A stretch of 64,000 nucleotides of DNA from Glandiceps talaboti (GCF_964340395.1 NC_135568.1:16295776-16359775); one strand, 5' to 3'. Positions 31,251-42,009 are shown, counted from the stretch's first letter. A program made the numbers and translations. The notes: generated from the sequence alone by a model not told the origin.

Positions 31251-31984
31251 AACATCATAACATCAGACAGTAGGGAAGAAATGAGAAATAGAGAAATTTA
31301 ACATCATAACATCAGACAGTAGGGAAGAAATGAGAAATAGAGAAATTTAACATTGTAACATCAGATAGTAGGGAAGAAATGAGAAATAGAGAAATTTAAC
31401 ATTGTAACATCAGACAGTAGGGAAGAATGAGAAATAGAGAAATTTAACATTGTAACATCAGACAGTAGGGAAGAAATGAGAAATAGAGAAATTTAACATC
31501 ATAACATCAGATAGTAGGGAAGAAATGAGAAATAGAGAAATTTAACATTGTAACATCAGAGTGTTGGGAAGAAATGAAAAACAGTGAAAAGAAATGAAAA
31601 ATATAACATCGTAACATCAGAGAGTAGAGAAGAAATGAAAATAAAGGGAAAAAATTCACATCACAACATCAAACGATTTCGAAGATAGGAGAAAAAACTG
31701 TGAAATAAAAAAATAGTAAAATATAAAATAAGGACAAATGACGTACGACCAGACGGCTGCACAACACAGGACAACGACCTCTGCACACACCCCCCTCTTT
31801 TCCTCTCTTTTCTATTGACCCATCCCGCCCAGTCCCTTTCAGTCCCGTCCCCTCCCTCCCCTGTTATGTTATATTTGTTGTATTTATGTTTGTTATCTCT
31901 CGTCGTTTATATACACACTAAAACACATATACCTCATGCATACTGGACAAACAAACATAAAACAAAATGCAAATAACTTATATT

Positions 31985-32475
31985 ACATTCGATGCGATAC
32001 AAAAAACATATTACATTCGATACGATACAACATTGAATATGACATGCGATGCGGTACAATACATCTAAGTTTTACATCAGATACGAAACAAATATTTCAT
32101 TCATGCAAACATTACAAGCACAAACCGTTCCATTTTTGTCTTCTTTGTTTGTTTGTTTTGTTTGTCTCGCTTTGTTCGTCTTCATGTGCCCCGTCCCCTC
32201 CCGCCCCGGGCCCGCCCTCGCCAATTAAAGTTAGTGTCCCCGCCCCGCTATCCTCTTTTTCCTACCTTTTACACACACCAAAACATATATAACATCCGAT
32301 GCGATACAACTCAACATATATGGCACGCTATGTGATACACACATGAATACATAAAACATCACTCATGCCCACATTCTCTAAAACATATATTACATACGAT
32401 GTGAAACTGATAAACATATATCGCATTCGATGTGGAACATGAAAACATATATTGCACTCGATGTGGTACACACAT
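31985..32475. repeat. Degenerate 28-32-bp repeat with core GATGCGATAC
   Basis: Cores related to GATGCGATAC lie at 31991, 32019, 32048, 32080, 32298, 32328, 32398, 32429 and 32460. Each is preceded by an ACATATATTACATTC-like stretch. Spacing is 28-32 bp within clusters. The same set recurs in copy B (34,400-34,880), and isolated units lie near 33,508-33,545 and 35,805-35,845. Confidence 0.7.
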
Positions 32476-33055
32476 AAATACATCTACGACAGACATGACA
32501 GGTGACATGACCAACAGACAAACGACATTCAAAAAAATCGCAAAAAACAACAAAAAACAACAAAAAACAAAAAATAATAAAAAACAAAAAAAAATATAAA
32601 AAAAACAAAAAACAAAAAACAAAAAAACAAAACCGAAAACAGGATAGGCTAATGCAAAGACGCTAACACTGTAACAGTCGACTGTTTTGGGTTTTGTTTA
32701 ATAACTACATGTTCAATGGGGGGGGGGGGGGTGAGCGGGAGAGGGAACAAACAACAAAAACAACCTTGAATAAACAGGCTAAGCAGAGAAAATAAAAGTC
32801 TGGTTTGTGGATTAGGAAATATTAAAAGAGAAAAAAAAACAATGGACAAAAACGGGGGTGAAGCAAAGAACATAAAAAGGTTGTTTAAAAGTGGACATGA
32901 CACGACGCAACGCGACAAGACGATTTGCACTCACTTCTTTCCTATTGTCCCCAGGGTCCGCCACGTCCCTCCCTCGGGTGGGGGTATGATGTATAGGGAT
33001 GTCCTTTGTTTGTTTGTTTGGGTTTGGGATATTCGTTGTGTTTTGTGTCATTTTC

Positions 33056-33372
33056 TTTCTTCCTTCGTTCCTTTCTTCCTTCCTGCCTTCCTTTCTTCCT
33101 ACCTTTCTTCCTTCCTACCTTTCTTCTTTCCTACCTTTCTTTCTTCCTACCTTTCTTTCTTCCTACCTTTCTTCCTTCCTACCTTCCTTTCTTCCTACCT
33201 TTCTTTCTTCCTACCTTTCTTCCTTCCTTCCTACCTTTCTTTCTTCCTACCTTTCTTCCTTCCTACCTTTCTTTCTTTCTACCTTTCTTCCTTCCTGCCT
33301 TCCTTCCTACCTTTCTTCCTTCCTACCTTTCTTCCTTCCTTCCTTCCTTCCATCTTTCTTCCTATTTTCTTT
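33056..33372. repeat. Polypyrimidine array (CTTTCTTCCTACC-type)
   Basis: About 315 bp is nearly pure C/T, broken only by regularly placed A residues, in units of TTCC, TTTC and CTACC. The overlapping Phe/Leu/Ser/Pro-rich frames on the plus strand are products of this simple sequence. Confidence 0.92.
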
Positions 33373-34025
33373 CTTTTGTTTTTTGTATATGTTTGTTAGT
33401 TCGTGATTTGTGTGTATGTGTGGGCCCGCCTTGGTTATGATAAATCCGCCCCTTTTATTTTGTCCCCGCCCCTTCTTTTGCATACATTAAAACATACATC
33501 ACATTCAAAGCGATACAAGTAAACAAATATCCCACTCGATGCGATACAGACGTGCACTTACAAAACAGACAACACACCTCACATGACAGCCTGGGGAAAA
33601 CCAACAGACGGAACGGGCAGACGTCTAAACAGAAAAATGGTAGTGCAATAAAAACATCGTTGGCGCTGGATACTCGGATAAAAACATAGGGAATGGCATG
33701 CCTTTCCCCAGAGGGATAAATGCACATTAACACCAGAGGGCGTGCTGCAGCTGCAGTGAAAAGAGGAAGCATCAGCTATCTGCAAATTACATCACAGACA
33801 ACGGCTGTGAATACACACATTTGTTCGATGTCAATTCGCCGTGAACGTGTACGAAAACCGCTCAACATCTCACTGCTATACTGCATGGTAACACTTTGTG
33901 GTACATTCGATGTGTGGCCAACTATGTGAACTTCACGGATAGCTCGCTGCTATTACACCTTATTAAGATCTCCGGCAGTCAAAACTACGTGCTATGTCGA
34001 CATAGCCTAGCATATATGTTGGTGT

Positions 34026-36555
34026 TAACATTGTAACATCAGACAGTAGGGAAGAAATGAAAATAAAGGGAAAAATTCACATCACAACATCAAACGGTAG
34101 CAAAGATATGAGAAATGTGAAATAAAAAAATAGTAAAATATAAAATAAGGACAAAGGACATATGACAAGACAGCTGCACAACACAGGACAACGACCTTTG
34201 CACACACACCCTATTTTCCTCTCTTTTCTATTGACCTTATCCCGCCCAGTCCCTTTCAGTCCCGTCCCCTCCCTCCCCTGTTATGTTATATTTGTTGTAT
34301 ATATGTTTGTTATCTCTCGTCGTTTATATACACACTAAAACGCATATACCTCATGCATACTGGACAAACAAGCATAAAACAAAATGCGAAAAACTTACAT
34401 TACATTCGATGCAATACAAAAAACATATTACATTCAATGCGATACAACATTGAATATAACATGCGATGCGGTACAATACATCTAAGTTATACATCAGATA
34501 CGAAACAAATATTTCATTCATGCAAACATTACAAGCACAAACAGTTCTATTTCTGTCTTCTTTGTTTGTTTGTTTATTTGTCTTGCTTTGTTCGTCTTCA
34601 TGTGCCCCATCCCCTCCCGCCCCGGGCCCGCCCTCGCCAAATAAAGTTAGTGTCCCCGCCCGCTATCCTCTTTTTCCTACCTTTTACACACACCAAAACA
34701 TATATAACATCCGATGCGATACAACTCAACATATATGGCACTCTAAGTGATACACACATGAATACATAAAACATCACTCATGCCCACATTCTCTAAAACA
34801 TATATTACATACGATGTGAAACTGATAAACATATATCGCATTCGATGTGGAACATGGAAACATATATTGCACTTGATGTGGTACACACATAAAAACATGT
34901 ACGACAGACATGACAGCTGACATGACCAACAGACAAAAGACATTCAAAAAAATCGCAAAAAAACCAAAAAAAAAAACGAAAACAGGATAGGCTAATGCAA
35001 AGACGCTAACAGTCGACTATTTTGGGTTTTGTTTAATAACTACAATGGGGGAGGGGTGAGGAGGGAGGGGAGACAAATAACAAAAACAACCTTGAATAAA
35101 CAGGCTAAGCAGAGGAACTAAATGTTTGGTTTGTGGATTAGAAAATATTAAAAGAGAAAAAACAATGGACAAAAACGGGGGTGAAGCAAAGAACTTAAAA
35201 AGGTTGTTTAAAAATGGACATGACACGACGTGACGTGACAAGACGATTTGCACTCACTTCTGTCCTATTGTCCCCAGGGTCCGCCACGTCCCACCCTCGG
35301 GTGGGGGTATGATGTATAGGGGTGTCCTTTGTTGTTTTTGGGTTATTCATTGTGTTTTATGTTATTTTCTTCCTACCTTTCTTTCTTCCTACCTTTCTTT
35401 CTTCCTACCTCCCTTCCTTCCTACCTTCCTACCTTTCTTCCTACCTTTCTTCCTTCCTACCTTTCTTCCTTCCTACCTTCCTTCCTTCCTACCTTCCTTC
35501 CTTCCTACCTTCCTTTCTTCCTTTCTTCCTACCTTTCTTCCTTCCTACCTTTCTTTCTTCCTACCTTTCTTTCTTCCTACCTTTCTTCCTTCCTACCTTT
35601 CTTTCTTTCTACCTTCCTTCCTTCCTACCTTCCTTCATTCTTCCTATTTTCTCTCTTTTGTTTTTGTATATATGTGTTTTTGTTTGTTTGTTCGTTCATG
35701 ATTTGTGTGTACGTGTGGGCCCGCCTTGGTTATGATAAATCCGCCGATTTTATTTTGTCCCCGCCTCTTCTTTTGCATACATTAAAACATATATCACATT
35801 CAAAGCGATACAAGTAAACAAATATCCCACTCGATGCGATACAGACGTGCACTTACAAAACAGACAACACACCTCACATGACAGCCTGGGGAAAACCAAC
35901 AGACGGAACGGGCAGACATCTAAACAGAAAAATGGTAGTGCAATAAAAACATCGTTGGCGCTGGACGCTTTGATCAACTTATAAGGAAGGGCATGCATTT
36001 ACCCACAGGAATAGATGTGCGGTAACACCAGAGGGCGTGCTGCAGTGAAAAGGGAAACATCAGCGCAGATATATCTGCATTACATCACAGACAACAGCTG
36101 TGAATCGTGACACACAAGTACAAAACCGGCTCGGAATTCTTGTTCGACGTTAGTTCGCCGTGAACGTGTACTGAAACTGAAACATCGTTTGGATGCTAAG
36201 CAGTGTAACAAACTCTTGTCGATTTATTCTGGAGGTATTAAATCTAAATATTCCATATTATTTAAATAAATGATCAGACATTTGAGTATTTAAGACAGAT
36301 AGGACAGTCATGCATACGATCGAGACTACATGTCTAAGCGAATAACGAACAGCTAATGTCTACTTTTATCTTTTAAACCTTCAACATCTAAACAGCTATA
36401 CTGCATCATGGTAACAGCGCATTTTTTGTGCGAGATGCAAACTAGACGACAGTGTAGTTCCATGTTTGGCTGACTATGTGAACTTCACTGATGGCCCGAC
36501 GTTATTAAGATCTTCGACAGTTGAAACTACGTACATGTACTATGCTACGTTATTG
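34026..36555. repeat. Copy B of the ~2.4-kb non-coding repeat unit
   Basis: It starts with one intact satellite-like monomer (34,026-34,063) and then follows copy A segment by segment. It lacks some of the homopolymer length seen in A. It carries about 200 bp of extra sequence around 36,190-36,400, between the NTTCGCCGTGAACGTGTAC segment and the CTATACTGCAT segment. Its right end is near GAAACTACGT at about 36,520-36,545. No coding potential is visible. Confidence 0.82.
35365..35648. repeat. Polypyrimidine array in copy B
   Basis: This is the counterpart of the array at 33,056-33,372, with the same TTCC/TTTC/CTACC units and a slightly different length and order. It belongs to the duplicated 2.4-kb unit. 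Confidence 0.92.
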
Positions 36556-37467
36556 GATTATTATCAAATATAAACGTGAACTTCTTTTAATAACGACGAA
36601 TATTTACTTTAAAATATAGCAAGACCATAAAATCAAATGAGAAATACTGATGTGATGGTTCATATATATACAGCATGGGTGGCCTCTCGATGAGTGGGAA
36701 GGGGTGGGGCTGTTGGATAAGATCTGAGACACCTTATAGCCTCATTTTGGCGCTACCCAGTCCTACGCCGGGAGTGAGTTGCTGTATTGTAAAGTAAAGC
36801 GTGGAAAAATCGGACAACCCCACTACAGAGGTCAATACATGTACTATGAGTAAGCCAGACCATCTTGGCCGCCACCGATTACTTGAGATACTGACCATTT
36901 CAATTGGGGTCACTAGGCGGCGATAGTAATATTATTTAACATGTACATGACAAAAAAATAGAATTGAAATCCACCAATTTCATGTAAAATAACATCAAAA
37001 GAAACATGATTGAAAGGACAAACTCTGACTTTTACGCATATCAAATAAGCGGCTTTATTGAACACATACACCAACTGAGATAACATGGCAAAGTGTTTGA
37101 AAATGGTGCGAAAAGATCTAGAAATTGAAGGGGAAAGGAGACTAACACTCACATGTAGATTTTGACGTATCTTATCATTACTTATCATCAAGTAATTAAT
37201 TGATTATCAAAAGACGAAAAGAGAAGTACAGAAACAAGCCGGTTCCTTTTAACCAATGTTAACTTACAAAGATATGAAAGACGAACGGTAGTGTCGTACA
37301 CTCTTGGCATCAGTGAGGGCGCTACTCTACTTTTAAACTACGCTCTCCAAGTCAGAAACCTCACAGTATCAGATGAACATTCCAGATTGCATGATAACAA
37401 AATCAGTGTTTCGGTGGGACGTCACCTTATTTCATGTATCAAAAAACTGGTGTTATGATGTGTTTAA
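36556..37467. other. Unannotated intergenic stretch
   Basis: There is no convincing gene, RNA or clear repeat here. The open frame on the minus strand at 36,913-37,191 has no recognisable motif and is probably chance. Confidence 0.5.
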
Positions 37468-37746
37468 TTTAAACTGGGCATACGCCCACTTAAAATAGAA
37501 ACAGGTAGATTTTGTGGGCTTGAAGTCAAAGACAGGAAATGTGACTTTTGCCAAAATTCAGCAACGGATAAAGTACACTTTATGTTTTATTGTAATGTAT
37601 GCAGAGATCTAAGGAAAGCATTACTGGAGAAAATAATAACTTTAACGCCAAATTTTAGTCATATGGACATATACGATAAACTACAACATTTAATGATAAA
37701 ATTTCACATTATTAAACACTGCAAACATTTTCCACAAGGCCTTTAA
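37468..37746 (+). pseudogene. 3' end of a non-LTR retrotransposon ORF (C-terminal zinc-finger region)
   Basis: The frame from 37,468 to the stop at 37,744-37,746 has no ATG. It reads through the block R-PLKIETGRFCGLEVKDR, then a cysteine-histidine pattern with CDFC, a gap, HFMFYC and RDLRKALLEK. This order (P-L-x-I-E-T-G-R-F, D-R-x-C-x-x-C, H-x-x-x-x-C, R..L) is the familiar C-terminal zinc-knuckle region after the reverse transcriptase of LINE-type elements. A stop lies directly upstream in frame, and no reverse-transcriptase domain is intact nearby. It is a dead 5'-truncated or decayed copy. The clade is not determined. Confidence 0.75.
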
Positions 37747-38200
37747 CCGTAAGAAAACCTTTATTGACAATTAAGACGTATATGATATCTGATGTCTGAT
37801 GAACGCATTGAGCGTGAAACTCGGAGTTACAACTAAGCACCTCAAGTTCCAACCAACCTACTTTGATTATGATATCTATTTATGTATTTAATTTGATAGT
37901 CTTTGTGTCCTATAAACAAGAGGGTTGGATGTGGCTCTTTCTCTAAATTGTGTTTAAGTACTGTATAATTTGTTAAGTCCACATAGAACACCTTAACACA
38001 ATAACATATAATATAATTATAACATAACATCAGTAAAATGAAGAACAACAGTTTTGAGACCGTCAATCAACAACGTAAGTATAATTTATGCTCTGGTTTC
38101 ATGAAATAGTAATATAACATCACTGTGCACCGTCATTGTTATAATACTAGTATTAATTAAAATACCCCAAGGAAGATTGTTGTCATACGATGTCGTCACT

Positions 38201-38481
38201 TTAATACTAGTACATACACTGCCGACAGTCGTTCTTGCTTTTTGCTACGTTTTATCTAAAAAGTCGTTGCCTCACTCCGATCCGGAGCAATACTATAACC
38301 ACGTATTGATCAGCGAGTGCCGGAGTCAGCACTCACAGTTCATGCCTTCGGCAATCGCAGTTCCTATACGCATTAGTATCCAGTGCTACTGTCTAGTACT
38401 GAGCGAGGCGACAACTTTGATTTAGATGAAACGTAGCAAAAAAGGCACGAACGACTGTCGACAGTCTAATTAGTGCTATAC
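38201..38481. mobile_element. Palindromic MITE-like element, ~280 bp
   Basis: The left arm, from about 38,201 (with CTGCCGACAGTCGTTC, TTTTTGCTACGTTTTATC and GTCGTTGCCTC), is mirrored as reverse complement by the right arm ending near 38,481. The right arm has GAGGCGACAAC, GATGAAACGTAGCAAAAA and GAACGACTGTCGACAG. Each arm is about 90 bp, with a looser centre near 38,340. No transposase is present. The small plus-strand frame at 38,177-38,425 is a by-product. Confidence 0.8.
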
Positions 38482-38719
38482 ATTTTCATATATGTAATAC
38501 GTGTGTTCGTCGATGTACAGTCAAAAATAAAACCGATATTTCAACTATTGACTATGCAAATGAGATAAAATAGATCCTAAAGTAAAACCAATTCCTGATG
38601 AAAATAAGCAAATAAATGCATTTGTTTGAATGCACATATGCGTCTTTCCAGTGAACGTACATCTTTTGAACAATTTTTGTTGATATTTCATTATTGCTTG
38701 ACCATCGCAATTTCTAAGG

Positions 38720-38808
38720 TATCAAATAACTATGCAAATTAGTTGCTCACTTATCAAATAACTATACAAATTAGTTGCCCACCTATCAAATAACTAAGCA
38801 AACTAGGC
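38720..38808. repeat. 32-bp tandem repeat, ~2.8 copies
   Basis: TATCAAATAACTATGCAAAT-like units begin at 38720, 38752 and 38784, each followed by TAGTTGC-CAC in the first two. The spacing is exactly 32 bp. Confidence 0.85.
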
Positions 38809-39202
38809 ATTTTCACTGCAAACAAGTAAACAACACATGTACATTTCGTATGTAAACATTATCGATCTTGATGTATCAAAGGTATCTGGTATTTTAAACG
38901 TTTCTACTGGATAATAATACACTTCTGTGACACATTTTAAAAACAAATTCATTAATGTTTGCCATTTTAAACTGATATGCGACCAGGAAAAGTAAGATTT
39001 GCCAACTGTCGTCATGCTTCTGCAACGTACACAGTTACCCAGATTTGTGTCAGCTGCCTCCAAACACAGACAACTAGTTGTCTGTGCTCCAAACCAGACA
39101 TGAACGTCACCACAATTGATAGTGATTATAAAATAAAGGATAAAAATATTGAAACTGCTCTACTAGACAAATAAGTGTACCTTCCAGATCTCCACAGCCT
39201 CA

Positions 39203-39352
39203 CAATGGATGGTAAGGCATGCAGAAGTTATTTTCACTTGTGATTCAGTTTATTCTCCTGTATTTTCGCTCGATATTGCTTGTAAAAATATGGTGGCAGA
39301 ATAAACCTGATCACAAGTAAAAATAACTTCTGTATGCCCTACCATATTCCAT
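39203..39352. mobile_element. Palindromic MITE-like element, ~150 bp
   Basis: GGTAAGGCATGCAGAAGTTA at 39,211 is mirrored by TAACTTCTGTATGCCCTACC ending at 39,343. The match continues inward through CACTTGTGA / TCACAAGTA and TTTATTCT / AGAATAAA. The whole can fold into one hairpin. No coding sequence is visible. Confidence 0.85.
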
Positions 39353-39497
39353 CGCGAAACCGTGGTATTCTATCATTGTACACAGTCAAGTAAATTGCAC
39401 AACAGAGGTCATCCATTTATTGTAAGTCATTGGGTTTCAGTTTGCCATTTGTTCAAGGAAGCAAAATGTGGTGCATGTGCCCTTATAAAAGAGAAAG

Positions 39498-39546
39498 TAA
39501 AAAAAAAAAAAAAAAAAAAAAATTAATTTAAAAATTAAATAAATAT
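39498..39546. repeat. Poly-A / A+T-rich tract
   Basis: A run of more than 20 A residues, followed by TTAATTTAAAAATTAAATAAATA. It may be the tail of an old retroposed copy, but no body was recognised. Confidence 0.6.
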
Positions 39547-39555
39547 AAGCATGGA

Positions 39556-40003
39556 ATGTCTAGTACCACCCTGTTGGCACCAGCAGATCCTCACTGGAAT
39601 GGCTAGTGCCACCACCCATGATACCTTATTATAATACCAAATGCAAACTAATTATTTCATTTTTCGTGCAGCACACAACCTCTCAAAAAGTCTCCATAGT
39701 GGCAGCCATTCGGTCAGGCATGTACATGTACCAATGTCATGCATACGCACAGCAACGCTGACACTGGTGACACCACCACTACAGAGACTTTTTGGAGTGG
39801 TTGTGCGCTGCATGAGAAATTAAATCATATAGCCTTCCATTTGGTGTTTTTAGGTAAAATGGTAGCATTTGAAGAGTTCTGTGTGATTTATTTGTTGGGA
39901 GATGTTCAGTGATGAGAAATATCGTGGCTAGGGGTATCTTGGGGGTGGCACTAACTGTTTCAGTGAAGAATGGCTAGTGCCCATGGTGGCAGTAGTCTCT
40001 CCA
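39556..40003. mobile_element. Nested foldback element, ~450 bp
   Basis: Two inverted-repeat layers share one centre. Outer arms: about 39,558-39,625 (CTAGTACCACC, CACTGGAATGGCTAGTGCCA, ATACC) against about 39,930-40,000 (GGTATCTTGGGGGTGGCACT, CAGTGAAGAATGGCTAGTGC). Inner arms: about 39,640-39,700 (GTGCAGCACACAACC, CAAAAAGTCTCC) against about 39,775-39,838 (GAGACTTTTTGGAGTGG, TTGTGCGCTGCATGAG). The right side has about 75 bp not matched on the left. No transposase is present. Confidence 0.8.
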
Positions 40004-40022
40004 GACTCGGCCTAATAAGCAA

Positions 40023-41397
40023 CCAAATATGACGTTGTTGAAACTCATGGGGTTATGATTATCACTGTACTGTAAAGGCATTGATGATGCCAGCATAGAC
40101 TAAGTCAGTTACCAGCACAAGTACCCAAGGTATAACTCGCAGGTTTTTGGGTCAGATCTGTCGTGCAGGTTGATGATGCATGTGCAGAGTATAGTCAAAT
40201 TTGTTGTAAGTCACAGGGTTTCGGTTAGCCCTGTTCAGGCATTGACGACCCTGTGTAGACTGAGTCCGTAGCAAGTAACCAAGGTATAACTCGCGGATTT
40301 TGGGTCAGATCCGTCATGTAAAATGACGGCGGATTTTGGGTCAGATCCGTCATGCAGGTTGACGATGCATGTGCAGAGTATAGTCAAATTTGTTGTAAGT
40401 CACAGGGTTTCGGTTAGCCCTGTTCAGGCATGACGACCCTGTGTAGACTGAGTCCGTAGCAAGTAACCAAGGTATAACTCGCGGATTTTGGCTCAGATCC
40501 GTCATGTAAAATGACGGCGGATTTTGGGTCAGATCCGTCATGCAGGTTGACGATGCATGTGCAGAGTATAGTCAAATTTGTTGTAAGTCACAGGGTTTCG
40601 GTTAGCCCTGTTCAGGCATGACGACCCTGTGTAGACTGAGTCCGTAGCAAGTAACCAAGGTATAACTCGCGGATTTTGGCTCAGATCCGTCATGTAAAAT
40701 GACGGCGGATTTTGGGTCAGATCCGTCATGCAGGTTGACGATGCATGTGCAGAGTATAGTCAAAGTTGTTGTAAGTCACAGGGTTTCGGTTAGCCCTGTT
40801 CAGGCATGACAACCCTGTGTAGACTGAGTCCGTAGCAAGTAACCAAGGTATAACTCGCGGATTTTGGCTCAGATCCGTCATGTAAAATGACGGCGGATTT
40901 TGGGTCAGATCCGTCATGCAGGTTGACGATGCATGTGCAGAGTATAGTCAAAGTTGTTGTAAGTCACAGGGTTTCGGTTAGCCCTGTTCAGGCATGACGA
41001 CCCTGTGTAGACTGAGTCCGTAGCAAGTAACCAAGGTATAACTCGCGGGTTTTGGGTCAGATCCGTCATGTAAAATGACGGCGGATTTTGGGTCAGATCC
41101 GTCATGCAGGTTGACGATGCATGTGCAGAGTATAGTCAAATTTGTTGTAAGTCACAGGGTTTCGGTTAGCCCTGTTCAGGCATGACGACCCTGCGTAGAC
41201 TGAGTCCGTAGCAAGTAACCAAGGTATAACTCGCGGATTTTGGGTCAGATCCGTCATGTATAATGACGGCGGATTTTGGGTCAGATCCGTCATGCAGGTT
41301 GACGATGCATGTGCAGAGTATAGTCAAATTTGTTGTAAGTCACAGGGTTTCGGTTAGCCCTGTTCAGGCATTGACGACCCTGCGTAGACTGAGTCAA
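40023..41397. repeat. 188-bp tandem repeat, ~7 copies
   Basis: The anchor GATGCATGTGCAGAGTATAG lies at 40175, 40364, 40552, 40740, 40928, 41116 and 41304. The spacing is 188 bp, and 189 for the first interval. Inner copies are nearly identical, while the first copy (from about 40,023) is clearly diverged. Each unit contains GATCCGTCATGTAAAATGAC followed by GGCGGAT, whose CCGTCAT/ATGACGG arms form a perfect 7-bp hairpin, and it repeats the segment GATTTTGGGTCAGATCCGTC twice. The array ends at about 41,397. Confidence 0.95.
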
Positions 41398-41697
41398 GTT
41401 GGTTCAAGGCCAGCTGCTTAACTTATGCGTACCTCACTGATGTTATTCTTTGAATTCCCACTCTCATTTGACTCTTGCACTGGCGACGTGAGCACGCGCA
41501 GAGTTAGTCTCATTACCTAGGTTGTTCATTGTTGGCTTATACAGAGTTACCTTTTTCCAGCATCTGCATCTGAACGTAACTACCATCAACATATCAGACT
41601 TAATCAAACAACCCTTTTTTACAGCCCAAGTTAAAACAACCTTACTCAGGATCACCAACATCATCAATCAATCATCCAGATCATATTCAAGCTTTCA

Positions 41698-41812
41698 ATT
41701 TTTTTTTTCAATTTTTTTTTTTTAATTTTTTTTTTTTTTTTTTTGCCATTGCTTGTTTTTTTTTTTTTTTTTCATTTTTTTTCATTTTTTTTTTCATCCA
41801 ACATCTGAACCA
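41698..41812. repeat. Poly-T-rich low-complexity tract
   Basis: Several T runs of 8-20 bases are separated by short AA or CA interruptions. No gene is visible. Confidence 0.85.
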
Positions 41813-41939
41813 TCTTCTCACATTGTAATTCATATCAAGACAATATTTCATAATTCTTCTGCAACGTTATCAAAAGTCAATCTTTCATCAAACAATTCTC
41901 AGAAAATTCAATTCAACATAATCATTTTTTTCCACACAA

Positions 41940-41966
41940 TTTTTTTTCTTTTTTTTGAGTGAGTGA

Positions 41967-42009
<43 letters not shown>

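Larger units (their letters stand above)
1..31560. repeat. 49-bp satellite array, about 644 monomers
   Basis: The whole stretch is a head-to-tail repeat of a 49-bp monomer. It starts AAATTTAACA, has the core ACATCAGACAGTAGGGAAG and ends GAGAAATAGAG. The common monomer has about 24 A, 11 G, 10 T and 4 C, so it is about 31% GC and 71% purine on the plus strand. Monomers fall into sub-types that differ after AAC: ATTGTAAC, ATCATAAC, ATCGTAAC, ATGGTAAC and ATTGGAAC. A 48-bp variant carries GAAGAATGAG. Because 49 is not a multiple of three and the monomer has stops on both strands, no long reading frame can exist. The array runs off the left edge, so its true size is unknown. No spacer, gene or insertion interrupts it. 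Confidence 0.98.
31561..34005. repeat. Copy A of a ~2.4-kb non-coding repeat unit
   Basis: This unit follows the satellite through a short run of degenerate monomers (31,561-31,740). It shares near-identical segments in the same order with copy B at 34,026-36,555. These include a segment with GGCTGCACAACACAGGAC, one with TCCCGCCCAGTCCC, a string of GATGCGATAC-like repeats, a G-homopolymer near 32,720, a pyrimidine array near 33,060-33,370, and a closing part with AACTATGTGAACTTCAC. No reading frame resembles a known protein. I see no clear terminal repeats or target-site duplication, so it may be a mobile element or simply a duplicated block. Confidence 0.85.

Noticed and set aside
1-31560. 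CRISPR-like regular repeat
   Set aside because: There are no unique spacers. The 49-bp unit is continuous, far too long an array, and the context is eukaryotic.
31936-32292. 118-codon plus-strand frame, and the similar frame at 34,353-34,769
   Set aside because: It reads through the GATGCGATAC repeats. The similarity between the copies reflects DNA duplication, with no domain and no codon-type conservation visible.
32842-33440. Phe/Leu/Pro/Ser-rich open frames of 118-185 codons on plus, and their counterparts at 35,309-35,817
   Set aside because: They are translations of the TTCC/CTACC simple repeat, open in all three frames at once.
38177-38425. 82-codon plus-strand frame
   Set aside because: It lies within the palindromic element and has no recognisable motif.
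40350-41293. Five identical 63-codon minus-strand frames with ATGA overlaps, looking like an operon of small proteins
   Set aside because: They are the 188-bp repeat read in shifting frames. The unit length is not a multiple of three and there is no sign of expression or selection.
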